The notes under the pieces: generated by a model
Told to the model about the DNA's origin: nothing
Seen by the model: only the letters and a program-made list of their open reading frames with translations
Databases searched by the model: none
Position numbers and translations under genes: made by a program
Shown here: piece after piece, positions 34,578 through 44,724 of the stretch
Numbering within the stretch: position 1 is the stretch's first letter
Layout of the letters: the number at the start of each line of letters is the position of its first letter
Origin: Nemania diffusa
Lineage: Eukaryota; Ascomycota; Sordariomycetes; Xylariales; Xylariaceae
Reading direction: 5' to 3'
Length of the DNA: 64,000 bases
Assembly: GCA_038501195.1 (NCBI GenBank)
Contig: JBBPUQ010000007.1
Span: 3,883,501 to 3,947,500 of the forward strand

Positions 34578-36137
34578 ATGGGTAGGTAGACACCGGTTTA
34601 TTATGTGTGACTCGACGTCATCTAGATGTCGTCACATTCCTGTTTGAAAACGAGGTACCACTGTTATAGGCAAGGGCTGGTGGACTATATTACTCGAGGA
34701 AGAGACTGCAGCGAGACCTTAAGTTAATGGCCGCAGCGATTTGTCGAGGAAGTCAACATTGAATAATATCAGAAATTAGATCTTGCGCTGCGTCTAGACA
34801 AAGCAACACGCAATGTGCTTCGATAGATTTTACTACTAAACCATTAATGCGACGCTGATCTTACTAAATCTTGCATTATTTTTAAGTAAACGTGTACCAA
34901 GATTTTGAAATGTACATATAGATCTTTCCTTTTATTCTAGATAGACTATAGTTGCCTGTAAGACTTACTGTCTTATAAATCTTTTTGGTATGTGGTACAG
35001 GGGGTCTTCTTCTTGGTAAGTATACCTAGTGGGACGTAATCGGCGGGTCAACGGGACGGGACGGGACGCGCCTAGTGTTCTTATTTTGATTCCTACTCGT
35101 ACTACAACAAAGTAGGAAGTAAGTAATACTACCCTGGTACGCGATATTATCCAACTCCCTACATGTGCATATGCATTAGGTACCTACCCATACTGCAGGT
35201 TCTAGATCAGCTGCAGGGGCCAACATGTCGCCAAGATAGGCCGGCGAGCATCCTACCATAAGAGGAAAAGTCAGCGGTGTGAAGTTGAACATCAAATCGA
35301 AGGATCGGTTCCTACCCTGACATTGCTACCTTGCGGCGCTGCTACTTTGCGCGTTGTGACAACTAGTTGGCGAGGTCTTTGCATGCCAAACTGCTCCCTG
35401 CTCCCCCCGTGCATCTTATTAATCACTATCGAGTGGACTAGGGTACTGACACGACGCGCAAGTCCCTTCCCGAATTACTGTCCACCTCCGGTACAGCCGA
35501 GACGCACCTCCGGTGCAGCCGAGACGCCGCAGTCCATCGGCGTTAAATACAACAACGATAAAATGATTGATACTATGATTACGCTTAGTTACCTGGCCAA
35601 AACATTGAACTGCCAGTGGAACTTTCGGTCATATCGCAGCCTGGTGGCGGTGGCTGCCACAACATCTAAATTTTATAGGTGGTTGTTATTGCCTAAATAA
35701 AAAATCTCATCTAAATGTATTAATAGGGCGGCTTGGAGGTCGCAGATGTATGGAGACTCCATCTCCGGATCCTAAAACGTCTAGTCCTAGAGAATTTTAT
35801 TATACTGAAGTAGAGCAGGTAGCACTTGCGTGATACTGTTTGGTAAAGGGGTATTTATAGGTATAAAGGTTTAAGGGGCTAGGATCAAGGGGAATCTACT
35901 GCCTGGCTTCTTACACACATCTTTTCTTAGCTTTTTACCTACATGAGCTATTCAGTCTGGTTTTCTTCAGGAATTCAATTGTGTTCTATTTGAGTAAGAA
36001 GTCTCTAGAAGATCTAAATACAGAAGCTTAGCCTCTGGACACAAATAGGTCAGCTTCTTTGTTTCGCTAGGGCTTAGGTTCAACAGGGCGAATTTACAAC
36101 CACGTCCTTAGCATCTTTGTGCAAAGCTATAGGCAGC
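34578..36137. other. intergenic, no gene seen
   Basis: An open frame at 35323-35700 has no features. A 15-bp near-direct repeat (CACCTCCGGTRCAGCCGAGACGC) occurs twice at about 35484-35526. AT-rich patches elsewhere. Confidence 0.4.
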
Positions 36138-37874
36138 ATGTATTTATTATGGAAACTAAGTTGTTTAATTGTTGTCGTGCCTCTTGTCGTTAACGCCATT
36201 GCACGAGGCGCAGCGCCTCCGCTGGAGACGCGCTCGAGTAATGCCGGAGGACCAACTTTCAACGATTTCCTACGGTTCTCCTGCTCGGAGCTCAATATAC
36301 AACGCCTTGATCCGTGAGTTCCCAACCCTTATTATAGAACATGAAATTTAGGTTTTAACACCATCGAAGGCTTGTGACACCTGGTATCGTGCCGTCGCCC
36401 CATCTACACCAAATTGTCGGCGGCAATGCTTTTGCACCAAGCATGGACCCCGGCTTGAACATCTCTGCTGAAGCAACATGCACCACCTGCACATTTACCG
36501 AGGATCTTTCAAACTATTGGACGGCGGTTCTATTTTTCCGTCACCGCAATGGCTCTTTTCATAGAGTGCCATTGATGGAAAACCTTGGACTCGAAGGGCA
36601 GAGGGGAGGCATGACGGTATATTACACCGCCCCTTATGACAAAAAGACGAAGGTCACTGCGTTCAAACCTGTAAGACTTTTTAACTAATTTTTTAATCTT
36701 CATTTGCGTCCCATTTCATGCCCTGACCCTAACATATGACTAACGCCCTCAATATTCCCCCTCCTCAACAGCGTTTCATGTGTCACTTCCTACTTTCTAT
36801 TGTACTGCTTCCTTTTATCAGGACGGTGACTAATACGCCGATTAGGGGTTCCGCATGATTATTGGTGATCCTGTATATCGCCAACCTAGCCCGGACACAG
36901 ACGAGTTCAAAAGCATAGCCTTCCGCTGTTTCACCACGCCCTGGTGCGTAGTTTTGAGCTAATTCCCGTTCTTTTGAGGTTGTATTGCAAGATGGGCTTC
37001 AGCTTTGGCTCATCGAGGTGTATTCCTGCTTAATCTATCCTCCCTGCCGATGAGCTTCGACAGAGCAATTGCTAACTCAGGTCTTGAAAAATAGGGGGCC
37101 AGCCCCACCAGATTCAGCAATTGGCGGAGGTAACGACACACACTCGTTCCCCAACCAACCATGTCCCTACGGACTACGGATCAACAACTTCTTTCCCACA
37201 TGTTGGGATGGAGTCAACGTTGATAGCGCCGATCACAAAAGTCATGTTGCATATCCCGCCACAGGGACATTTGAGACGGAAGGAGAATGTCCTGCCACGT
37301 AAGTTCTTTTGGTCCATTCTTCAGGCTTAGCGGCTTTAGTCTCGTGAGAAAGAATGCGTTCCTGGCGAAATCAGGTCAAAGTTACAGTCCCCCCTGCATT
37401 TGCTAACATAGGAAAATTCATGTTTATTAGTCATCCCGTGAGGCTCCCCCAAATCTTATACGAGACGATATGGAACACCTCGGCGTTTAATGATCAGGCC
37501 ATGTGGCCTGAAGACGGTAGTCAGCCCTTTGTTCTTAGCACAGGTGACGAGTCAGGTACGGATATTCTATACCTATACAGAAACGAAGTGAAACTAATGG
37601 CCTTATACTATTGTGTCTTTCACGGGGAATAAATGGTTCGCAGAATCATTTACCTCACGAGAAAGACACAATAGTAAGCTTAGGTTTTGGCTGGCACGGC
37701 GATTATTTATTTGGATGGACAGGTGATGCTTTGCAAAGAGCAATGGACGCCTTTTGCGGGGTTGACTGTCCGGAATTGAAGACACAGACTATAGAGGAGG
37801 CAAACAAGTGCTCCAAACCTGCAGTTGTTTTGGAATCCATAGATGGGTGGCTTCCAACCTTGCCAGGGAACTAG
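36138..37874 (+). CDS. secreted DUF1996 protein
   Basis: Six exons: 36138-36313, 36370-36670, 36846-36943, 37095-37298, 37431-37555 and 37684-37874. Introns of 56, 175, 151, 132 and 128 nt keep phase; product 364 aa. A signal peptide occupies residues 1 to about 22 (LLWKLSCLIVVVPLVVNA). The DUF1996 domain follows: FSCSELNIQRLDP, SPHLHQIVGGNAF, CTTCTFTEDLSNYWTA, VTAFKPGFRM, CPYGLRINNFFPTCWDG, and FGWHGDYLFGW near the end. These blocks are conserved across secreted fungal DUF1996 proteins, whose biochemical activity I do not know. Intron 5 contains a strong 71-nt hairpin (37606-37676). Confidence 0.88.
37606..37676. repeat. 71-nt hairpin in intron of DUF1996 gene
   Basis: Perfect 16-bp arms TACTATTGTGTCTTTC (37606-37621) and GAAAGACACAATAGTA (37661-37676). 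Pairing continues imperfectly inward, so nearly the whole 71 nt can fold. It lies fully within the last intron. Confidence 0.7.
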
Positions 37875-38708
37875 ATGGTTAGTACCGTCGGGAGCAGGCA
37901 AGATGTGTAAAGACTCAAGGTGATAATAATTATGAGAAATCAAATTATTTCAACTGGATCTTATGTATAAGGAATTGCGGCGTATAAGTTTATAATGTAC
38001 CATTAACCACACAAGAGAATTAACGACGCTGTTTCCCTTCGTCACATATACTTCATAAAATTTTCCCTTTTACGCTAAGCCATTATGATTATAGCCAGAT
38101 CGTGAAAAGCACACACCTGCGGGTTAAAGAATCCGATTGACTCTACAGTTATCAATAAACGTCACAAGAAGGCATATTGAAATCTATTAAGTAAGTGTGA
38201 AAGGCCTGCCTACATCCATGACAATTACTAAACTACGCGTAACTAATATACCCTACATTTTAATTATAATATCTTGGCGATATCTTGTGTTGGAGTATAT
38301 AAGTTCTGGGCATATGTTGTAAAATCAGTTAACTTTATCAGTCCTCCTGTTTTCCTGGTGTTTCAATAAGGACGGTATCACGAGTATTTTATTTAAGCTA
38401 CGTTTCTATGTCCATATTTAGGACACCCCAAAACTCAAGCCGAGTTTGCAAGTTAACAGTCTACTGTTGTGTAACTCAACAGCAAAGATTGTCAAACAAC
38501 CGAAGCGCTCTTTGAACACCAAATTAGTTTCAAAAATTCAAACTTGGTCCCATGGAATTCAAATGCCCCAGCCTCCCGTCGCCTTTCATCCACATTTAAA
38601 GCCAATTGTCAAAGGACTTATTGTGCAGGCGAGTACAAGTTAAGACAACTCAGGCTCAATAATCGAAATCAAAGAAAAGGACAAGGAAGCCAGGGTCTTC
38701 TAGCTAGC
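37875..38708. other. intergenic, no gene seen
   Basis: AT-rich with no supportable gene; the open frame upstream of 38709 has no features. Confidence 0.4.
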
Positions 38709-39419
38709 ATGTTGCCAGTAATTTTCCTGCTAGGCAGCCCATCCAGCGGCAAATCCACATTAGGCGAACGCTTAGCAACAGAATTTAACATGCATCATGT
38801 ATCATTGAAGGATCTATTTCTAACACCAAGTAGAATCCCGCGCAAACCGTTACCCAATATGTCAGACGAAATCAATGCATGTTTGGTAAATATGGAAGAG
38901 ATACCTGCATCTTTTCTCGCAAAATTCAAGCCCGGTCCTATCCCGATTGTGTTGCAGTTCCACAATCGCCGAATACAAAACAGATTCGAGCCTAACCGGG
39001 CAGGAGAGTTACTCCAAGAAAAAATAGCAGAGATCATGGGAAATTGTGGCGTTTTGCCGCGAGCGATAATCATCGATGATTTAAACCTTGCCCTTTCAGG
39101 AGGACATGGCAGGAGCTTTGAGGAGAAACTCCATGCCTTCGCTCCTACATATGCCGGCCTAACGATGGTCATACAGTGTCCCCATGACGTTGCCAAGAGC
39201 CGCTATATGCGGGACTCTCGATGCATAGAGATAGATTCCGATAAGCTTGAGGCGGAAATACGCAGGGATAACGCACTGCATGAAGAGCTTCGACGCCAGG
39301 GAGTGGTGGTAACAACAGTCAACGACAACATTATGACTGCTGACGAAACGTATCAGACATTGCTCAAACGACTAGATGAGCTTCCCCTGTGGGAGTTCCT
39401 AATTGGAAAGTATAGGTGA
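38709..39419 (+). CDS. P-loop NTPase, nucleoside/adenylate-kinase-like
   Basis: Single exon, 236 aa, ATG at 38709. The Walker A loop GSPSSGKST is at residues 9-17. The following RLATEFNMHHVSLKDLF matches the adenylate/UMP kinase pattern of a nucleotide-binding helix. PRAIIIDDLNLAL resembles Walker B. A CPHDVAKSRYMR segment and an Arg-rich helix (RRDNALHEELRRQG) correspond to the LID/Arg-finger region. The canonical kinase GKGT is replaced by GKST and the typical LID is short, so substrate is uncertain. Probably a nucleotide-binding phosphotransferase relative found in many fungi. The frame is open further upstream but lacks ATG there. Confidence 0.72.
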   Translation: MLPVIFLLGSPSSGKSTLGERLATEFNMHHVSLKDLFLTPSRIPRKPLPNMSDEINACLVNMEEIPASFLAKFKPGPIPIVLQFHNRRIQNRFEPNRAGELLQEKIAEIMGNCGVLPRAIIIDDLNLALSGGHGRSFEEKLHAFAPTYAGLTMVIQCPHDVAKSRYMRDSRCIEIDSDKLEAEIRRDNALHEELRRQGVVVTTVNDNIMTADETYQTLLKRLDELPLWEFLIGKYR

Positions 39420-39875
39420 TTGCAGCTCTAAATTTATAGCAAGTTTGATCTTAACAATTCTTGTGGCTTGATTTAAATACAAGATGAATATCACGTAATT
39501 ATGAAGTTAATTGTTAAAAGAATAGTAGCTTATGCCTCGTAATTAACTGTCAAATACCCCGTTTGGGACGCGCCACGCCTGCAGTATATATAAACTACTA
39601 CATAGCCCAGGTCCTTTAGATAGGATTGTTACCATGATCTTTAGCTTGAGTACACACTTTATACCATTCTGCTCCACTATACTTGACATTAACGGGTTGA
39701 AAAATAACGTTGGGAGTTTGAAGTATGAGTTTCAAATACTCATTTAATATACTCTATAGCTTCCTTTTGGCTACACTAGTTGAATTCCACGTTCAAAATA
39801 TTTCCAAAACTCCCGTCCACAACTAATGGGATCTGCTTTGCGAGTAGTGCGGTCGCAGCTGGCATGTTGTCAGTG
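39420..39875. other. intergenic, no gene seen
   Basis: AT-rich; nothing recognised. Confidence 0.4.
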
Positions 39876-40260
39876 TTATTCTAGCATTTTCGGAGTAATT
39901 ATGTCAAGAGTTGCAAAGTCATATTTTCGGGGCAGCCTGATGCAAAGACCTTTCTTGGGTAGCTGATGACTCCCGGCGGTTCCAAAACGGGAAGTCAAAG
40001 GGAAAAAGAAGTGCTTACCTTGTTTTCTCGAAGATCCGGTACCTAGGTTATATCCTCCGACACGTATGTCATTTAGCCTTGCAATGCTATTAAAACTGGG
40101 GTCGTAGTTTTCCATGCAGGCCTGTGCCATCTCTTCCCGAGAAACGTTGTCCTGGTAGGTTAACCTTCCTGGATATAGGGCATCGGTACTTATGTTATCA
40201 GCGTTGCAGAAGAGAACGTCGCCAACAGTGAAGGAAGGGTAAGCCACGAATTTGACCTTG
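39876..40260 (-). pseudogene. homoaconitase (swivel domain) fragment
   Basis: The reverse strand from about 40260 reads FTVGDVLFCNADNISTDALYPG, then LTYQDNVSREEMAQACMENY, DPSFNSIA and GTGSSRKQ, blocks typical of the C-terminal swivel of fungal homoaconitase (lysine pathway) or related aconitase-family enzymes. A GTAAGC donor at 40018 and a CAG acceptor ending at 39963 could splice to 39962-39876, but the second part does not continue the family sequence. Catalytic Fe-S domains are absent. It is joined directly to the MDR reductase fragment, suggesting a rearrangement relic. Confidence 0.62.
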
Positions 40261-40264
40261 ATTT

Positions 40265-40385
40265 GATTGGCTACAGCTTAACGAGCCCACTGTAAAGGAG
40301 GTCGTGGTTCTGCTTGGACCCAGTGGAGATAACGTACAAGCCCGCAAGCTTGGCAAGTTGAACCGCATACAACCCCACCGAGCTG
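40265..40385 (-). pseudogene. MDR-type reductase fragment, distal part
   Basis: The reverse strand from 40385 reads VGLYAVQLAKLAG, then YVISTGSKQNHDLL, then stops. It is the second half of the Rossmann nucleotide-binding motif of a zinc-type/enoyl-reductase MDR protein, whose first half lies beyond the hAT insertion at 41834. Decay includes loss of the rest of the domain. Confidence 0.68.
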
Positions 40386-40599
40386 CAGCGCTACCCACAG
40401 GTAAAGTAATTATTTGACTGACTGTCAATTAATTGACCCAATCCAGTCCAAATAATCGTTTTAAAATTGATTGCAGGTAAAGTAACAATTCTTTACCTGA
40501 CTTGTTACTTGTCAATTACTTCCAATTAATTTTCCTATTTTTTTAAAAATATTTTTTGTTGTTTTTTTGGTAAAAAGAAGCTTTCTTTTCTTAGGTAGG

Positions 40600-41408
40600 C
40601 TAGAGCCCCCCCCCCGCCAAGCTGGCCACCCCCCCCTAATCGGCCACGTTTCCCACCAAAACTCACTAACTTCAACAGGCTATAATAAATCAACAAAAAT
40701 ACCTATTAAGGCCTAGTAAAGAGGATTATATAGATAATTACTTAATATTTTGATATTTTGAAAACTTTAACTAGTTCCCTGCTTTATATAGCTGTATATT
40801 TAATAGAATATAAATTTACATACAAAAATATATGTTGAAAAACTTCTACTTAAATAATTAATTAAAAATCGGAAAAATGTTGGATAAATATAAAACTTTA
40901 TTTTTAAGTTTATATAATAATATTTTACTTAAAATATCTTAGTTTATATTATTAGCGTTTGTTTTAAAAAATAAAAAGAATAAACTTTATTTTATAATAG
41001 TAATTTTTTATAATATTTTTAATATATTTTATAAAACTTAATAATAAAATATAAAAATAAAACAAAAAACGTATTTTTAGCTTTATATTTATTTTAAAAT
41101 ATAATTAAATAAAGTTCAAAGTTTTTCCGAAGTTTTTCCGATTTTTAATTAATTATTTAAGCGAAAAATCTTTCACGTATATTTTTGTATGTAAATTCAT
41201 ATTTCTTCAAATATTATACTATAAATAACAGCTAACTAGCAAACAAGTTCAAAAAGCCGAAATACTAAGTAATTATCTATATAAATCCTTTTACTAGACC
41301 TTTATAGGTATTTTTGTTGATTTATTATAGCCGTTTGAAGTTAGTGAGTTTTGGTGAGAAAAGTGGCCGATTAGGGGGGGTGGCCAGGTAGCCGGGGGGG
41401 GGCTCTAG
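40600..41408. repeat. nested 0.8-kb foldback element
   Basis: Arms of roughly 400 bp are near-complementary along their whole length, ending CTAGAGCCCCCC and GGGGGCTCTAG. Shared inner blocks include TGGCCACCCCCCCCTAATCG and CTAATCGGCCAC, and ACAAAAATACCTAT lies in both arms in inverted form. The centre is AT-rich. It sits inside hAT copy 3 and probably inserted into it. Confidence 0.72.
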
Positions 41409-41409
41409 G

Positions 41410-41660
41410 TAGCACCCTGTTATTTAGCCACATACATAGCCACTTACTTAGCCACTTACTAAGCCACCTACCAAGCCACTTACTAAGCTACTTACTTAGC
41501 CACTTACCTAGCCACTAACTTAGCTACTTACATCTACCTAGCCTACATTTTACCACCTTACTTACCAACTACCCTACCAACCACCCTACCTACCACCCTA
41601 CCTACTTACCTACCTACTTACCTACCTACTTACCTACCTATACCTACCTACCTACCTTGC
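41410..41660. repeat. CTACC/CCACTTA tandem tract
   Basis: An irregular array of CTACCTACCACC, TTAGCCACTTAC and related units, complementary to the GTAGG tract in the inverted copy at 26120-26285. Confidence 0.72.
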
Positions 41661-41833
41661 TTTTTACAATCTGTACGCTTTATGTACATTGCTTGAGTTA
41701 CTTGGTCAATTAACTTGATCAATCCAGTCAATAGATTCAGGCAAGTCAGGCAAACAAGCGTTTTTTGCGATCAATTCAGGTAAAACAAGTCAAGAGGCTA
41801 TTATTTGACTGACTTTACCTGTGGGTAGCGCTG

Positions 41834-42075
41834 CCGAGCTGGTCCCACCGTTGATCAGGACGGGGAAAGCCGAGGTGGCTGGCTTATTGGGCTCGGGGAG
41901 GCCCAAACGCAGGAACATGGCCTGTATGGCGGTCACGAAGGGTAGACCGATAGTCGATGCATCCTGGAACGGCCCACACGAAGGAGGACCCGGCGACAAG
42001 GTATTCTGCGTACGCCCCGCGCAGCGGCTCGGCCACGGTGCCGCACACGAAGCCGGCGACACGCTGGCCCTATTC
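41834..42075 (-). pseudogene. MDR-type (enoyl-reductase-like) fragment, proximal part
   Basis: The reverse strand reads AGFVCGTVAEPLRGAYAEYLV in one frame, then, after a frameshift near 41965, STIGLPFVTAIQAMFLRLGL and FPVLINGGTSS in another. This is the substrate-domain to Rossmann transition of fungal trans-enoyl-reductase/zinc-type oxidoreductases. The upstream start is missing. It continues beyond the inserted hAT element at 40385, so the insertion is within one former gene. Confidence 0.75.
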
Positions 42076-42813
42076 AGATGTAACAATCCTCAATCTAGGA
42101 AGAGTCGTATTATTAGCTGACTAAGGATAAGATTTATTACAATGAGTATTGTGAAGGCCGTACGTCTTCGGGTTGTTGTTCTGGCGTGGTGAATAGTAGT
42201 ATGAGCTGTGCAATTATCACTAAAAATCGTTAAAGAAGTTACTCTTTCTATTTCCAAGAACTGGATATAAACTTAGATTAAATAGTGAAGTAAAGACCGA
42301 CTGGTTAGATAGGAAATGCGTATCATTATATAAACAGTCCTTCCTTTACACTGGAGTTCCTAACTCCCCTCTGTCACCTCTCCTTATTAGTTCGTAACAT
42401 CAAACTTCTCTCTCTGCTTAGTAGTAACAGCCCTTGAAAGCCTCTTTAACGATCATCCCGCTGAGTTATCCTATTGTTACCTGCAAATCAAGAACCCCCT
42501 GATGTACTACCTATACCTCTTACGTGATGTATAGCAGGATCGTTACACTAACAGCTCTCGAGGCAACGGCTAGAGAAATAACATAACAATGTTTAAAAAG
42601 GGCAGAAAAAGACCAGATAAAACCTTTTATTAAACTAAACACTTTAAGCTTTTCAGGGAAAACCCTCAGGGGAATAAAAACCCTTAATCGCCTAGTTTAA
42701 ATAAATGTGGAATGATTTTAACCCTTTTATATCTTCCCTTAACCACTTATTTTAAATGAATATAAAGTGATTATAACCCCTTCACATCTTCCTAGCGACT
42801 ATTGCGGTGCTGT
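42076..42813. other. intergenic, no gene seen
   Basis: No supportable gene; this is the 3' side of the small secreted-protein gene. Confidence 0.4.
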
Positions 42814-43037
42814 TCATTTACACACACCAGAGGAAGCCCCTATCTGGACTAAGCAGAAACCCGAGCAGCAAGGGGGGTCCGATTGCGCAGTCTGTATTTA
42901 ACAGGTCAGCCATATATCTTTACATACTGCTATCTGGTTGTACTCACGCAGATGTTGCCGTTGGGGAGGCAACTCTGAGCGGTAGCTTGGGCCGCAAAGG
43001 CGGCGATGGCAGCGAAGAGGTAGGTGGAGATCTGCAT
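42814..43037 (-). CDS. small secreted knottin-like Cys-rich protein
   Basis: Two exons, 43037-42948 and 42891-42814. The 56-nt intron (GTGAGT, CTGAC branch, ACAG) is phase 0; product 55 aa. Residues 1-20 are a clear signal peptide (STYLFAAIAAFAAQATA). The mature part has six Cys in the order C-x6-C-x7-CC-x3-C-x10-C (SCLPNGNIC at the start), the inhibitor-cystine-knot spacing type. It is too short for most annotation pipelines. Such proteins are secreted effectors, antimicrobials or protease inhibitors in fungi; activity here is unknown. A TATAAAG box lies about 120 bp upstream of the ATG. Confidence 0.8.
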
Positions 43038-43154
43038 CTTGATGGATGGTAGTGGTTGGTTCTTATTGAAGATTGAGAGATTGAACTGGTTTGTTGCGAT
43101 TGCTGTTGCTGTTAGAGTTAAAAGAGGCCGGAAAACAGAGGGAATTCTCTCCAT

Positions 43155-43161
43155 CTTTATA
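43155..43161 (-). promoter_or_regulatory. TATA box of knottin-like gene
   Basis: CTATAAAG on the minus strand, about 120 bp upstream of the start codon at 43037, at a typical distance for a TATA box plus leader. Confidence 0.5.
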
Positions 43162-43283
43162 GATTTTTCTAGTCGCGGTTGTGGAGAAAGGGATGCAATA
43201 TTTGTTACGCCTTGCCCTTTAGATCATTGCACCCCACCCAGCATTGCTAATATTTTACCAGTGCAGTAATGTCAACATCCATA

Positions 43284-43600
43284 ATATGGTAGCTGTTGCA
43301 GCTGATGTGAGCTAGATAAAGTTGTAGTGCACAATGCATATGATGTATTAATGGAGCAAGAAGTTGCGAGAACAATTTGTTAAGTTATACAATATGGTAG
43401 CTGTTACAGCTGATGTGAGCTAGACAAAGTTGCAGTGCATATATTGTATTAATGGAGCAAGAAGTTGCGAGAGCAATCTGTTAAGTTATACAGTATGGTA
43501 GCTGTTGCAGCTGATGTGAGCTGGACATAGTTATAGTGCATATAATATATTAATGGAGCAAGAAGTTGCGACAGCAATCTGTTAAGTTATACATTTATTA
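43284..43600. repeat. three-copy tandem repeat, about 105 bp
   Basis: Units begin at about 43284, 43392 and 43493 with ATATGGTAGCTGTTGCAGCT or a close variant, and each ends GTTGCGA...GTTAAGTTATAC. Copies differ mostly by transitions and small indels. It lies 250 bp upstream of the knottin-like gene. Confidence 0.85.
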
Positions 43601-43826
43601 AGTTATATAATATGTTAGCTTTTTGAAACATGACCTAGATAGTGAAATTTTAAATAGTACATGCTTGTGAAAAGGTAAATCTAGGCTTTAAAACACTAGA
43701 TATTTGTTAAATAATCTGCATTGCTACCTAAGCGCAAAAAGTCTTATTAATTACATTGATTATATAGTACTTGTTTAACATAAGCAAGGCTAAATCTGCA
43801 GTTGTTGGTCCACTTACAATTGCGTG

Positions 43827-44639
43827 TCAACTAATTATACAGTTTAGGTACGGTTTTCCACCAAAACTACATCTGCCCGCCATATCGATGCCGCTCACGC
43901 GCACCCTACATTTCGGATTTCCAAGTTCAGCGCGTGTCGGTAGTTTAGCACCCTCACCCATCGCCATTCTGGGCGAGCTTAGCCCCGGCCAGCCCTGGGG
44001 AACACCACCCCCTGGCATCGGTGTCTGCATCGGTGTCTGCATCGACACGGGAGCGGCACGGAGGTGGTTCCTCTCCACATTTCCAAGAAACTCCCGCACG
44101 AGACTCCATCCATTTGTCGGCGTAGCTATCGCCGTCGCTCGTCCCACGACGCGGTCGCCACGCGCTATACCGTGGGGTTGCTGCGCGCCATGGACGCAGT
44201 ACGCCTCTCCCAGAAACAGGTTACTGCAGTCCGCCGCCAGACTTGGATTCCATAATTGCAGCTGAGCCATCGTTATATCAAAGTTGGTCTCTACGAGCCC
44301 ACAGTAGTCTCCAGATTGAACGACATATCATCTACACCGTGATGTGTCAGCTTATATGTACAAAAGTACGCCGCGTTGCCATGCGACAACAGTGTGCATG
44401 GTGATCCTGGGCAGGGGCAAGCGGGCTTACTCATAGCATTCGGGCGTTGTGCCGGACGGCGTCGCAGCTGGAGGATCAACAATAGTCGACGTCCCCGTTG
44501 AGTTCCCATCAGCAGTGGGGCGTACGCAATAGTTGACTCCAGCTAGAAGGTTGCTGCACTTCTCGTCCAACGACGGGTTGATGCTGAGGAATAGTCCGAG
44601 GTCGATGGTGTTGAGTGCCACAAGCTGACAAAAGGCTCC
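43827..44639 (-). pseudogene. LysM-domain protein, broken
   Basis: Reverse strand. LysM domain 1 starts after a CAG acceptor (44640) and reads IDLGLFLSINPSLDEKCSNL then AGVNYCV, followed by a Thr/Ser/Pro linker to a GTAAGC donor at 44430. LysM domain 2 reads YVVQSGDYCGLVETNFDITM, then LQLWNPSLAADCSNL and GEAYCV. The codon expected to be Trp just before YVVQSGDYC is TGA (44330-44328), a G-to-A change of RIP type, and no acceptor bypasses it. The 5' end with signal peptide is missing. LysM proteins bind chitin and shield fungal walls. The family is certain; broken status is likely. Confidence 0.75.
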
Positions 44640-44724
44640 CTGTTATCACTGATATTAGCGTTCAGGGAGGTTCGTCATATTAGTTCCCAGATGGGATTAT
44701 GCAAGCAACAGATGCCTCGGCGGG

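Larger units (their letters stand above)
40386..41833. mobile_element. hAT-type MITE, family A copy 3
   Basis: A 1448-bp element with ends CAGCGCTACCCACAGGTAAA and complement TTTACCTGTGGGTAGCGCTG, flanked by a perfect 8-bp target duplication CCGAGCTG (40378-40385 and 41834-41841). It carries an internal foldback element (40600-41408) and a CTAC-type tandem tract (about 41410-41660). No transposase is seen. It splits an MDR reductase gene within its GGTSS-VG motif. The exact duplication suggests insertion after the main RIP decay or relatively recently. Confidence 0.9.

Noticed and set aside
43284..43600. CRISPR-like array
   Set aside because: Tandem units abut without unique spacers, and the host is eukaryotic; it is a minisatellite.
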